DNA of 64,000 bases from Streptomyces taklimakanensis (GCF_009709575.1 NZ_WIXO01000001.1:4962001-5026000); one strand, 5' to 3'; shown: positions 38,604 through 47,247, counted from the first letter of the stretch. Notes: a model not told the origin generated them from the letters alone. Translations and numbers: made by a program.

Positions 38604-39266
38604 GTGCTGCGGTCCATGACCGACCGTGCCCGCCGCGACGTCCGTCCCGTCACCTGGCCCCGGCTGACCGAGGCGGTCGCCGACCGTCTGGTGGAGACCG
38701 TGCCCGCCGACGGCTCGCCCTGGACACGGGCGGCGATCGACGGAGCGGACGCCGCCCGGCCGGGGCGGTGGGCCGACGAACTCGCCGAGGCGCTGCGGCT
38801 GCGCGGCCGCCCGGTGCACCGGGTGAGCGCGAGCGGCTTCCTGCGCCCGGCGTCGCTGCGGCTGGAGTACGGCCGGCGGGACCCGGACGCGTACCACGAC
38901 CTGTGGCTGGACGACGGGGCCCTGTGGCGGGAGGTGTTCGCTCCCCTCGGTCCCGGCGGCACCGGCCGCGTCCTGCCCGATCTGTGGGACCCGGTCGCCG
39001 ACCGCGCCACCCGCAGCCCGTACACCACCCTTGCGCCCGGCGGCGTCCTGCTGCTGGACGGACCGCTGCTGCTCGGACGGGGCCTTCCGCTGGACCTGAC
39101 CGTCCACCTGCGGCTCACCCCGGCCGCCCTGGCCCGCCGCACCCCCGAGGAGGAGCGCTGGACGCTGCCCGCCCTGGCCCGCTACGAGGACGAGACACGT
39201 CCGCAGGAGACGGCGGACGTGGTCGTCCGCGTCGACGACCCCCGCCGGCCGGCCTGGAGCGGCTGA
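38604..39266 (+). CDS. Uridine kinase-like protein lacking the P-loop
   Basis: 220 residues from a GTG with GGAGG seven bases upstream. Overall layout follows actinobacterial uridine kinase-like NTPases: RPVTWPRLTEAVADRLVE, AAIDGAD, VHRVSASGFLRPASLRLEYG, GGVLLLDGPLLLG. The Walker A site, normally G-A-x-G-A-G-K-T/S, reads GADAARPGRW, without Gly-Lys-Thr, so nucleotide phosphoryl transfer by the usual mechanism seems lost. The downstream DGPLL Walker B-like strand remains. Function unknown; it may be a pseudo-kinase. Confidence 0.75.
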   Translation: MLRSMTDRARRDVRPVTWPRLTEAVADRLVETVPADGSPWTRAAIDGADAARPGRWADELAEALRLRGRPVHRVSASGFLRPASLRLEYGRRDPDAYHDLWLDDGALWREVFAPLGPGGTGRVLPDLWDPVADRATRSPYTTLAPGGVLLLDGPLLLGRGLPLDLTVHLRLTPAALARRTPEEERWTLPALARYEDETRPQETADVVVRVDDPRRPAWSG

Positions 39267-39292
39267 CCCGGACCGGCCGGCGGGGCCCGGAA

Positions 39293-40411
39293 TCACTCGC
39301 GGTCGGTGCCGGCCGGGGTGCCGGAGGGCTCGGGCAGGACGGTGGAGGTGGAGACCGGGGTGCCGAGGTTCGGGGTGCCGTCGGCGTTCCAGTTCACCTT
39401 CTGCACCCGGGTGGTGCGGGTGCCGCCGCACCCGTCCGAGGGGCTGGAGTTGGCGTGGTAGGCCATCCAGACCTCCCGGCCGTCGGGGGAGGGGAAGAAG
39501 AAGTTGTGGCCCGGTCCGTACACCCCGTTCGCGTCGTTGCGCTGGAAGACCGGGGTGGGGAACTTCCGCCAGGCGCTCGGGTTCAGCGGGTCGCCGGTCA
39601 GCTCCATCAGCCCCAGCTTGTAGTCGGGGGTGTCGCAGTACGAGGCGGAGTAGGTGAGGAAGATCCGTCCGCCGTGGTGGAGGACGACGGGGGCCTCGTT
39701 GACGCTCGCGCCCTGCCTCTCCCAGGAGTGGGTGGGGGTGGAGATGCGCACCGCGCGGCCGGTGGGGGTCCAGGGGTTGCTCATCCGGACCGCGTACAGG
39801 TTCTGCGTGCCGCCCTCCCAGAAGGAGTAGAGGAGGTGGAGGCGGCCGTCGGGCGTGGTCAGATAGGTGCTGTCGATCATCCAGCGGTTGTCGCCGTACG
39901 GGTCGACCTGGCCCTTGTAGGTGTACGGGCCCATGGGGTCGTTGCCGGCGCTCTCCAGGACGTGGACGTGCTGGTGGTCGATGTTCCCGGAGACGCCCGC
40001 GCTGTAGGTCAGGTACCAGCGCAGGCCGTTCGGGCCGTTCAGCCGGTGGAGTTCGGGCGCCCAGAAGTTGCAGCAGCGGGAGGCGACCGTCTCGCGGTAG
40101 ACCGTGGTGGGGGTCGCGTTCCGCAGGCCGCCGACGGTGGGGGAGCGGCGCATCTCCCAGTGGGAGGCCCAGGTGGTGCCCAGGTGGTAGTAGTAGCCGT
40201 TGTAGCGGATGATCGTCGGGTCCGCGCCGTTCCGCGTGACCACGGGGTTGGTGAAGGTCCCGGCGGCCGGGGCGGCGGCCGGGGCCGAGGCCGGGGCGTT
40301 CGTGGCGCGGACCGTGGGGGCGCCCGGCACCAGGGTGGCGAGGAGGGCGAGGAGCGCCGCCGCCAGGAGCGGCAGGGGATGAGTGCGGAGGCGGGTGCGT
40401 GTGGGGGGCAT
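39293..40411 (-). CDS. Secreted GH43 exo-arabinanase / arabinofuranosidase
   Basis: 372 residues with signal peptide (PLLAAALLALLATLVPGA, cleavage near VRA-TN). The five-bladed GH43 propeller shows the base Asp in RNGADPTIIRYNGYYY, the pKa-modulating Asp in WMIDSTYL and the acid Glu in SVNEAPVVL. The NFWAPELHRL and GPGHNFFFPSPDGREVW strands resemble the GH43 group that contains Streptomyces exo-1,5-arabinofuranosidase. It releases arabinose from arabinan or arabinoxylan outside the cell. Palindromes directly upstream suggest repression by a dedicated regulator not encoded beside it. Confidence 0.88.
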   Translation of the reverse strand: MPPTRTRLRTHPLPLLAAALLALLATLVPGAPTVRATNAPASAPAAAPAAGTFTNPVVTRNGADPTIIRYNGYYYHLGTTWASHWEMRRSPTVGGLRNATPTTVYRETVASRCCNFWAPELHRLNGPNGLRWYLTYSAGVSGNIDHQHVHVLESAGNDPMGPYTYKGQVDPYGDNRWMIDSTYLTTPDGRLHLLYSFWEGGTQNLYAVRMSNPWTPTGRAVRISTPTHSWERQGASVNEAPVVLHHGGRIFLTYSASYCDTPDYKLGLMELTGDPLNPSAWRKFPTPVFQRNDANGVYGPGHNFFFPSPDGREVWMAYHANSSPSDGCGGTRTTRVQKVNWNADGTPNLGTPVSTSTVLPEPSGTPAGTDRE

Positions 40412-40422
40412 ACGCGGCTCCA

Positions 40423-40454
40423 GTTCGAAATTTCGAACAGTATTCGGAATTCCG
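40423..40454. promoter_or_regulatory. Double palindrome before GH43 gene
   Basis: A perfect 16-bp palindrome GTTCGAAATTTCGAAC (40423-40438) is followed by CGGAATTCCG (40445-40454). The first begins 12 bases upstream of the start codon. CGAAA/TTTCG repeats have been reported before Streptomyces xylanase genes; similar sequence occurs before the CE15 gene. Farther up, CGGGAGCGCTTTCG (40515-40528) is a weak CebR-like match (10 of 14). Confidence 0.75.
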
Positions 40455-40646
40455 GGCGAACGTAGAGCCGCCACCCGGGGCCGTCAAGCCTTCGGGCACG
40501 CGTGACCCGGGAGGCGGGAGCGCTTTCGAGACACCGATTCGAGACGAGGCCGCCCCCTCGTGTGGTGTCCGGGGAAGGAACTCGACGCTCCGGGCCGAGG
40601 CGAGGGAGAACGGGGACGGGGGACGGACGCACCCCGGGCGGCCGTG

Positions 40647-41501
40647 TCAGCCCCTGTGCCGGTGGGCCAGGGCGAAGAGCAGCAGCCCGTACAGCGCCAG
40701 CCCCACGGCGACCGCCGCCAGCAGCCACGGACCCGCCGGGGTCGATGCCAGGGCGCGCAGGGAGTCGTCCAGACCCTTCGCCTCGTCGGGGTCGTACCGC
40801 ACGGCCGCCTGCACCACGAAGCCGCCCGCCACCGCGAAGACCAGGCCGCGCGAGACGCCGCCCGTCACCCCCAGCACGTCCACGACGCGCCGCACACGAG
40901 CCGATACCGGACCCAACTCCTCGCGGTAGGCGTGGCGCAGCGCTCGCACGCCGCTCCACACGCCGACCCCGATCACCGCCAGGCCCGCCGCGCCGACCAG
41001 CCAACGGCCCGCCGGCAGGTCGAGCACCCGGGCGGTGAGGTCGCGGGACCGCTCGTCGGTCGACCCGCCGCTCCCGGACCCCACGGCCAGAGTGATCGCG
41101 GACGCCGACAACACGGCGAGCACCGCGGACCGCGCGGCCGATCGCAGCCGTTCCTTCGGCCGTCGCCCGCCCGGCCGCGCCGCGCCCAGGAAGGCTTCCG
41201 AGAGCCGCCACAGGGCCAGCGCCGCGAGCCCCACGCCCACCGCCCACACCAGGGCCTGCCCGAACGGCTGCCGCGCCAGCTCTCGCAACGCGCCGCCGCT
41301 GTCCGCCTGGCGCTCGGGGTCGCCGAGGGCCACCCGCAGGGCCAGTAAGCCGATCAGCAGGTGGACCACGCCGTAGGCGACCAGCCCCCACCGGGCGGCG
41401 GTGCCCGCGGCGGAACTGTTCGCGGCTCGTCTGGCGCCTCGGCGGGCCGAGACCGATGTCCGCGTCGATGTCCGTGTCGGTGTCCGTGTCGGTGTCCTCA
41501 T
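40647..41501 (-). CDS. DUF1206 integral membrane protein
   Basis: 284 residues. After a Thr/Arg repeat head (TRTPTRTSTRT, encoded by a 12-bp type repeat at 41458-41497) come three similar units, each with two membrane helices: AYGVVHLLIGLLALRVALG / ALVWAVGVGLAALALWRL; AVLAVLSASAITLAVGSG / WLVGAAGLAVIGVGVW; VTGGVSRGLVFAVAGGFVV / LLAAVAVGLALYGLLLFALA. This threefold DUF1206 arrangement is standard; function unknown. It is divergent from the ABM-SnoaL gene. Confidence 0.88.
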   Translation of the reverse strand: MRTPTRTPTRTSTRTSVSARRGARRAANSSAAGTAARWGLVAYGVVHLLIGLLALRVALGDPERQADSGGALRELARQPFGQALVWAVGVGLAALALWRLSEAFLGAARPGGRRPKERLRSAARSAVLAVLSASAITLAVGSGSGGSTDERSRDLTARVLDLPAGRWLVGAAGLAVIGVGVWSGVRALRHAYREELGPVSARVRRVVDVLGVTGGVSRGLVFAVAGGFVVQAAVRYDPDEAKGLDDSLRALASTPAGPWLLAAVAVGLALYGLLLFALAHRHRG

Positions 41502-41715
41502 GCCGCGCCGTCTGCCCCGTGCGGGCGAAGCGACGCACCCGGCGCCCGACGATCGACGGCGGGATGTCGACGGCGGGATCCGTCCGTTCCGTGCCCGCGC
41601 CCGGCCCGGGGCCGAGTCCGGTCCCGGGCGAGGACGGTTCCGGCGGGAATCGTGTGCGCCCCGTGCCGGGCGTAGCCTGGAAGTGCCTCGGAATTCCCCA
41701 GTGGGGAGCGACATC

Positions 41716-42411
41716 ATGACGTTCATCCAGGTCATCGACTGCAGGACCCACCAGGCCGACAAGCTGGACAGGCTGATGGACAACTGGGTCAGGGCGACCC
41801 AGGGCAAGCGCACGGCGACCCACTCGATCGTCGGCCGGGACCGCTCCGACTCCGCGCACGTGGTGGAGATCGTGGAGTTCCCCTCCTACGAGGAGGCGGT
41901 GAGGAACTCGCGGCTGCCCGAGACGGACCGGATCTTCCGGGAGGTGCTGGAGGTCTGCGACGAGGCGCCCACCTTCACGGACCTGGACGTCTCCCGGGAC
42001 GAGCAGCTCAACACCGGTGTGGCGCGCACCTTCGTCGAAGAGGTGATCAACCGCAGGAATTACGACGTGGCGGACGCGCTGTGCACCCCCGACTACCGGG
42101 AGCACGATCCGGCCCTCTCCTCCTACGGCCTCGGGCTCGCGCGGGCCAAGGAGGAGAACCGGGAGGTTCTGGAGGCGTTCCGGCCCACGATCACCGTCGA
42201 GAGCATGATCGCCGAAGGGGACCTGGTGTGCGCGCGGCTGACCTACACGGGCCGCCACGTCGGGCCGTTCAAGGGGATGGCCCCCACCGACCGGGAGGTC
42301 GAGGGCACCGGTCACGTCACCTTCCGCTGCGAGAACGGGAGGATCGCGGAGGGTTGGTGGAACTGGGACGACCTCGGTCTGCTGCGGCAGATCGGCGCCG
42401 TGGGGCTGTGA
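41716..42411 (+). CDS. ABM-like / SnoaL-like two-domain protein
   Basis: 231 residues. Residues 1-90 look like a ferredoxin-fold antibiotic-biosynthesis-monooxygenase-like domain (FIQVIDCRTHQADKLDRLMD, HVVEIVEFPSYEEAV). Residues 100-231 form a SnoaL/ester-cyclase-like cone (VARTFVEEVINRRNYDVAD, YREHDPA, GRHVGPFKGMAPTDREVEGT, GRIAEGWWNWDDLGLLRQIG). Both folds bind small hydrophobic molecules. The protein is presumably cytosolic. Adjacent TetR and MFS genes may be functionally linked, but this is only proximity. Confidence 0.8.
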   Translation: MTFIQVIDCRTHQADKLDRLMDNWVRATQGKRTATHSIVGRDRSDSAHVVEIVEFPSYEEAVRNSRLPETDRIFREVLEVCDEAPTFTDLDVSRDEQLNTGVARTFVEEVINRRNYDVADALCTPDYREHDPALSSYGLGLARAKEENREVLEAFRPTITVESMIAEGDLVCARLTYTGRHVGPFKGMAPTDREVEGTGHVTFRCENGRIAEGWWNWDDLGLLRQIGAVGL

Positions 42412-42490
42412 CACCGCGCTCCCGCCCCCGGTGACGGACGGGGCGGCACCCCGCGCGGCCGGGGGCACCGGGAGCCCGGCTCGGGAGAGC

Positions 42491-43090
42491 TCAGACGAAC
42501 GGAGCCGCCATCTCGGTGAGGATCTCGCCGATCACCTCGGCGGGTTCCCTCGTCTGCTCCTCCTCGATCCACAGGTGCATGCCGATCCGGACGGCGGTGA
42601 GGAAGGTCGCGGCCAACACCCGGGGCCGCACTCCCTTCGGACCGGGCCGCTCGGCGACGGCGAGGGCGAGGGCGAGTTCCCGTTCGAGCGCGGCGTGGTT
42701 GGCGAGCTGCCGGGCCAACAGTGAGGGATGCCGTTTGGCCAGGCGGGTGCGGACGGCCCACTCGCGGTTCGGTGGATCCTCCCGCCGGGACAGGGTCTCC
42801 AGCGCGGCCCGCAGCGCCTCCCAGGCGGGTTCGGTGACGGGGCGGTCGCGCACGGCCTGGACGAGGGCGTGGATCTGCTGCTCCTCGCCGTAGAGGAGGG
42901 CGTCCTCCTTGCCGGCGAAGTAGTTGGAGAACGTCCTGCGGGAGATCCCGGCCGCGTCCGCGACGGCTTCGACCGTGACCTGGTCGAAGCCGTGCTCGAC
43001 GGTCAGGCGCAGTGCGGCCTCGTGCACCGCCTGTCGGGTGGCGGCCTTCTTGCGCTCGCGCAGTCCCACGGTGCGCACGGTGTTCTCCAT
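42491..43090 (-). CDS. TetR family transcriptional regulator
   Basis: 199 residues. The helix-turn-helix is ATRQAVHEAALRLTVEHGF with VTVEAVADAAGISRRTFSNYF, the C-terminal domain is all-helical and unclassified. It is divergent from an EmrB/QacA-type exporter and probably represses it; a TTTCCCAATGAGAAA palindrome lies between the two starts. The inducer is likely an exported toxic compound. Confidence 0.92.
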   Translation of the reverse strand: MENTVRTVGLRERKKAATRQAVHEAALRLTVEHGFDQVTVEAVADAAGISRRTFSNYFAGKEDALLYGEEQQIHALVQAVRDRPVTEPAWEALRAALETLSRREDPPNREWAVRTRLAKRHPSLLARQLANHAALERELALALAVAERPGPKGVRPRVLAATFLTAVRIGMHLWIEEEQTREPAEVIGEILTEMAAPFV

Positions 43091-43118
43091 GGGGCCATCA
43101 TCCTACGGACGGTAAAAA

Positions 43119-43133
43119 TTTCCCAATGAGAAA
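43119..43133. promoter_or_regulatory. Candidate TetR operator between tetR and MFS genes
   Basis: TTTCCCAATGAGAAA is palindromic at 12 of 15 positions and sits in an AT-rich stretch, 29 bases from the regulator start and 65 bases from the exporter start. Confidence 0.65.
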
Positions 43134-43197
43134 ACTTGCCTGATGGGCATGTATTGTGGATGGGTCCTTTCCGTCCCACCCCTCCCGGAGGTCGCGC

Positions 43198-44787
43198 GTG
43201 AGCGCACCACCCACCGCCGCGCCCACCGAGGCCGCGCCGATGGACCACCGTCATGTGATGCGAGCGCTGAGCGGACTGCTCGTGGTGCTGTTCGTGGCGA
43301 TGACCAGCAGCACCGTCGTGTCGGTGGCGCTCCCGCAGATCGTCGGCTCGCTCCAGGGCTCCCAGTCGCAGTACACCTGGGTCGTCACCGCGATGCTGCT
43401 GACGTCCACGGCGTCCACCCCGATCTGGGGCCGGCTGGCCGACCTGTTCAGCAAGAAGCTGCTGCTCCAGATCGCGATCGGCATCTTCGTCGTCGCGTCG
43501 CTGGGCTGCGGTTTCGCCCAGGACACCGGTCAGCTGATCGCCTTCCGCGCCGTCCAGGGCCTGGGCATGGGCGCGCTCCAGACCCTGGTGCAGGTGATCA
43601 TCGGCGCGATGATCAGCCCCAAGGAACGCGGCCGGTACAACGGCTACCTCGGCGGCGTCATGGCCGTCGCCACCGTCGGCGGACCGCTGCTGGGCGGCGC
43701 CATCGCCGACGTCTCGTGGCTGGGGTGGCGCTGGTGCTTCTTCATCGCCGTCCCGTTCACCCTGCCGGCGATGGTCATGCTCGCGCGCACCCTGCACCTG
43801 GCCGAGAAGCGCCGCCCCGACGTGCGGATCGACTACGCCGGCGCCTCCCTCATCGCCGCCGGCGTCAGCCTGCTGCTGCTGTGGGTCACCTTCGTCGACA
43901 GCGACTTCGCCTGGATCTCCTGGCAGACCGGGACCATGCTCGGCGGCAGCCTGGTGCTCCTGGCCGCCGCGGTCGTCGTGGAGGCCAGGGTCGCCCAGCC
44001 GATCGTGCCGCTGCACACCGTCAGGCGCCGCGACCCGGCCCTGGCCATCCTCGCCAGCCTCGCCGTCGGCATGGCCATGTTCGGCGGGGCGGTCTTCCTC
44101 GGTCAGTACTTCCAGATCGGCCGCGGCCACACGCCCACCGAGGCGGGTCTGCTCACCATCCCGATGATGCTGGGCGTGCTGCTCTCCTCCTCGATCTCCG
44201 GACGCATGGTCTCCAGGAGCGGCCACGTCAAGCCGTACATCGTCACCGGCACCGTGGTCCTCACCCTGGGGTTCACGGTGCTGGCGACCATCGACCACCG
44301 CACCTCCCTCGTCGTCGTCGGCCTCGGCATGTTCGCGGTCGGCACCGGTGTCGGCATGTCGATGCAGAACCTGGTGCTCGTCGTCCAGAACACCGTCCCG
44401 CTGAGCGAGTTGGGCGCGGCCAGCGGAGCGATCACCTTCTTCCGCTCCCTCGGCGGCACCGTGGGCGTCTCGGTGCTCGGCGCGGTGCTGGCCAACCAGG
44501 TGGCGACGGACATCGCCGACGGTCTCGCCCGGCTGGGGATCGACGCGGGCGGCGGCACGGGCGGCGGGGCCACGCTGGACCTGGCGGGCATGCCGCCTGC
44601 GGTGCGGGAGGTCGTCCGGACCGCCTACGGCGAGGCCACCGGACACATCTTCCTGGTCTCCACCGCCATCGCCGTGGTGAGCGTGATCGCCGCGTCGTTC
44701 CTCACCCCCGTGAAGCTGCGCGACAGCGTCGACCTGGAGCCGTCCGCCACCTCGGGCGAGTCGGCCGAGGCGGTCAAGGCGGGCTGA
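43198..44787 (+). CDS. MFS drug exporter, DHA2 (14-TMS) family
   Basis: 529 residues from a GTG with GGAGG six bases upstream. It has about 14 hydrophobic segments, the motif A region GRLADLFSKK and the antiporter motif C GPLLGGAIAD. This is the EmrB/QacA type, which exports drugs in exchange for protons. The divergent TetR gene and shared operator indicate inducible expression. An earlier in-frame GTG at 43156 has no ribosome site. Confidence 0.93.
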   Translation: MSAPPTAAPTEAAPMDHRHVMRALSGLLVVLFVAMTSSTVVSVALPQIVGSLQGSQSQYTWVVTAMLLTSTASTPIWGRLADLFSKKLLLQIAIGIFVVASLGCGFAQDTGQLIAFRAVQGLGMGALQTLVQVIIGAMISPKERGRYNGYLGGVMAVATVGGPLLGGAIADVSWLGWRWCFFIAVPFTLPAMVMLARTLHLAEKRRPDVRIDYAGASLIAAGVSLLLLWVTFVDSDFAWISWQTGTMLGGSLVLLAAAVVVEARVAQPIVPLHTVRRRDPALAILASLAVGMAMFGGAVFLGQYFQIGRGHTPTEAGLLTIPMMLGVLLSSSISGRMVSRSGHVKPYIVTGTVVLTLGFTVLATIDHRTSLVVVGLGMFAVGTGVGMSMQNLVLVVQNTVPLSELGAASGAITFFRSLGGTVGVSVLGAVLANQVATDIADGLARLGIDAGGGTGGGATLDLAGMPPAVREVVRTAYGEATGHIFLVSTAIAVVSVIAASFLTPVKLRDSVDLEPSATSGESAEAVKAG

Positions 44788-44820
44788 CGCCGCGCCCCGG
44801 GAACGCGGAGCACGGAGCGC

Positions 44821-44860
44821 GGGGTCGGGCCCGGTGGACGGTCCCACCGGGCCCGACCCC
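44821..44860. terminator. Bidirectional terminator between MFS and second GH16 gene
   Basis: A perfect 17-bp stem (44821-44837 with 44844-44860) and six-base loop lie between two convergent stop codons at 44787 and 44886. Confidence 0.85.
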
Positions 44861-44885
44861 CTCGTCGTCCTCCCGGCCGCCCGGG

Positions 44886-45845
44886 TCAGCGGGGGAGCGT
44901 GGTGGAGTCGACGTAGGCGGAGATGTCGGTCCGGGGCTGTTCACGGGCCGGGCCGTCCAACGGGTCCCACTCGTTGGTGTGCCAGACGTTCTGCATGAAG
45001 GCCGACGGCTTGTCGGGGATGCGGGACGCCGGACCGCGGTAGTCCCACAGGACGTTCTTCCGCCCGTTGTCGTCGTAGCCCCAGAAGGTCACCGAGTCCG
45101 GCTGCCAGTCGAACATGAAGGTGCGGAACTGGGTGGAGGAGTCGAAGTTCGGGACGGGGGTGACGCTCGCGGGGCTGTTCTCGCCCGGCTGCTCCGGTTG
45201 GCACGCGCCGCCGAGCACGACCATGTAGCAGTTGTGCAGGACCCGTCCGGTGCGCATGTCGATCGCGCGGGAGATCTTGCGGACGGGGATCGGCTGCCCC
45301 GGCGCCACCGAGCCGTCGTAGTCGGTCCAGATGGTCAGCCAGACGACGTGGGGTTGGGCGCAGAGCACCTCGATGTCGATCTCGTGGTTGTCCGGCAGTC
45401 CGTCGCCGTCGTCGTCCCCGTGGTCGGTGGAGTAGGTGAAGGTGCCGGTGACGACGCCGAGGCGGCCCTGGCCGGTGCAGTCGGCCGTTCTGATGCGGGT
45501 GCCGTAGGTGCCGTAGCGGTAGGTGCGGTCGTCGCTGGAGATCTCCACGCCGTTGCCCGGACCGACGCCGGGGTGGGCGCCGAGGGTGAGCCGGAGCGCC
45601 CGGCCGTCGCGCGGGCCGTCCATCGACACCACGCCGACGGTGCCGCCGGAGGCGGAAGTCTGCGAGAAGTGGGGGGAATCGCCCGTCCAGTGCTCGGTGA
45701 CGGGCGCGGCCGAGGCCGAGTTGGCGAAGAGGACGCCGGACATGGCGGCGGCGACGACGGCCGTGGGCCATCGGAGCCGCCGGAGCCGCCGGAGCCGGCG
45801 GCGGGTGGGGGACGGGGAGGAGGGTGGGGGTGGCGTCTGCTGCAC
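44886..45845 (-). CDS. Secreted GH16 glycoside hydrolase
   Basis: 319 residues. Arg-rich n-region, hydrophobic AVVAAAMSGVLFA and cleavage near ASA-AP give a signal peptide. The GH16 active-site strand reads NHEIDIEVL (E-I-D-I-E), with RYGTYGTRIRTADC before it and FMFDWQPDSVTFWGYDD after it. The Asp-rich loop before the motif (HGDDDGDGLPD) may bind calcium. There is no extra binding module, unlike the 17.7-kb GH16 enzyme. A LacI operator identical in core to those at 16.0 and 17.4 kb overlaps its promoter, so it belongs to the same beta-glucan regulon. Confidence 0.88.
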   Translation of the reverse strand: MQQTPPPPSSPSPTRRRLRRLRRLRWPTAVVAAAMSGVLFANSASAAPVTEHWTGDSPHFSQTSASGGTVGVVSMDGPRDGRALRLTLGAHPGVGPGNGVEISSDDRTYRYGTYGTRIRTADCTGQGRLGVVTGTFTYSTDHGDDDGDGLPDNHEIDIEVLCAQPHVVWLTIWTDYDGSVAPGQPIPVRKISRAIDMRTGRVLHNCYMVVLGGACQPEQPGENSPASVTPVPNFDSSTQFRTFMFDWQPDSVTFWGYDDNGRKNVLWDYRGPASRIPDKPSAFMQNVWHTNEWDPLDGPAREQPRTDISAYVDSTTLPR

Positions 45846-45937
45846 GGATCTCTCCCGGTGCGGGCTCGTACGGAAGCCGCCTGCCGCGAGGGCCTGCTGA
45901 GGGGAGGTCGGATCGGGGCCGAGCGCGACAGACGGTC

Positions 45938-45979
45938 AGAGAGCGCTCTCAGAATCGACCGGGGAGGCCGTCGTGTCAA
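45938..45979 (-). promoter_or_regulatory. Promoter and LacI-type operator of second GH16 gene
   Basis: On the minus strand TTGACA (45974-45979) and GATTCT (45951-45956) are 17 bases apart. AGAGAGCGCTCTCA (45938-45951, plus strand) matches TGAGAGCGCTCTCA at 13 of 14 positions and covers the start-site region. Confidence 0.8.
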
Positions 45980-46051
45980 TGGTCCATACCGACCGCGGTG
46001 CCGGGAACCGGGCGGCGCGGCGCGGAGCCGGAGGGATCACCGGAGGAGGGA

Positions 46052-47032
46052 TCAGGATCCGGCGGCCGCCTTGCGGGCCTCGATACGGGCCCGACGGGCG
46101 GCCAGGCGCTCGTCGAGCTTGCGGGCCTCGCCGTCCAACCCCTCCAGGTACATCCCCAACTCCTCCTGGGCGCGCAGCCCCTCGGGACCGAGGCCGTCGA
46201 TCTCCAGGACCTTCAGGAAGCGCAGCACCGGCTGGAGCACGTCGTCGTGGTGGATGCGCAGGTTGTAGATCCCACCGATCGCCATCTGCGCGGCGGCCCG
46301 CTCGAAGCCGGGCATGCCGTGGCCCGGCATCCGGAAGCCCACCACCACGTCGCGCACCGCGCGCATCGTCTGGTCCGGAGCCAGCTCGAAGGCGGCCCGC
46401 AGCAGATTGCGGTAGAAGACCATGTGCAGGTTCTCGTCGGTGGCGATGCGCGCCAGCATGCGGTCGCAGACCGGATCGCCGGACTGGTGGCCGGTGTTGC
46501 GGTGGGAGATGCGGGTGGCCAGCTCCTGGAAGGCGACGTAGGCCACCGAGTGGAGCATCGAGTGCCGGTTGTCGGACTCGAAGCCCTCCGACATGTGGGC
46601 CATCCGGAAGTTCTCCAACTGCACCGGGTCCACGGCGCGGGAGGTCAGCAGGTAGTCGCGCATCACGATGCCGTGCCGCCCCTCCTCGGCGGTCCAGCGG
46701 TGGACCCAGGTGCCCCAGGCGCCGTCACGGCCGAAGAGGGTGGCGATCTCGTGGTGGTAGCTGGGGAGGTTGTCCTCGGTCAGCAGATTCACCACCAGGG
46801 CGATGCGGCCGATGTCGGTGACCTTGGACTGCTCGGGGGCCCAGGGCTCGCCGTCCAGCGGCCCGTCGAAGTTGCGGCCGTCGCTCCAGGGCACGTACTC
46901 GTGCGGCATCCAGTCCTTGGCGACCTTCAGATGACGGTCGAGTTCCTTCGCCACCACCTCCTCCAGGGCGTGGAGCAGACGGGCGTCCGTCCACTGCGCC
47001 GAGCCGGAGACACGAGGGGTGGCGAGGGTCAT
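46052..47032 (-). CDS. Acyl-ACP desaturase (ferritin-like di-iron)
   Basis: 326 residues. Di-iron motifs are EEGRHG (in WTAEEGRHGIVMRDYLL) and DENLH (in ATDENLHMVFYRN), the fatty acid desaturase type 2 pattern. It introduces a double bond into acyl-ACP using ferredoxin, cytoplasmic. The usual length is 320-340. The ATG at 47032 has GGAG upstream. Tandem CCTACG/CGTAGG repeats directly upstream (47066-47099) look like the operator of a TetR-type fatty-acid regulator encoded elsewhere. Confidence 0.92.
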   Translation of the reverse strand: MTLATPRVSGSAQWTDARLLHALEEVVAKELDRHLKVAKDWMPHEYVPWSDGRNFDGPLDGEPWAPEQSKVTDIGRIALVVNLLTEDNLPSYHHEIATLFGRDGAWGTWVHRWTAEEGRHGIVMRDYLLTSRAVDPVQLENFRMAHMSEGFESDNRHSMLHSVAYVAFQELATRISHRNTGHQSGDPVCDRMLARIATDENLHMVFYRNLLRAAFELAPDQTMRAVRDVVVGFRMPGHGMPGFERAAAQMAIGGIYNLRIHHDDVLQPVLRFLKVLEIDGLGPEGLRAQEELGMYLEGLDGEARKLDERLAARRARIEARKAAAGS

Positions 47033-47065
47033 GGGAGCTCCACGGGGAAGGGGACGGGGAAACGT

Positions 47066-47099
47066 ACCTACGATGTCGTAGGTTACGACACCGTAGGTT
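47066..47099. promoter_or_regulatory. Tandem operator-like repeats before acyl-ACP desaturase
   Basis: ACCTACGATGTCGTAGGT (47066-47083) is palindromic at 16 of 18 positions. The adjoining GGTTACGACACCGTAGGTT (47081-47099) repeats the TACGACACCGTAGG half-sites. The pattern begins 33 bases before the start codon. Confidence 0.7.
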
Positions 47100-47247
47100 A
47101 TGGGGGCGGCACGAGGCAAGATCGATCCGGTGACGGACGCGAACGGTGCGTGTCCGGCCGTCGACGAGGCGACGGTCTTGCCGGTGCGCTCCCGCGGTGG
47201 CGGACCCGGTTCGGTTCCGCCACCGCGGGAGCCTCCGTGGGAACGCC

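Noticed and set aside
43136..43164. TTGCCT as -35 of the MFS exporter promoter
   Set aside because: No acceptable -10 hexamer at 16-18 bases.
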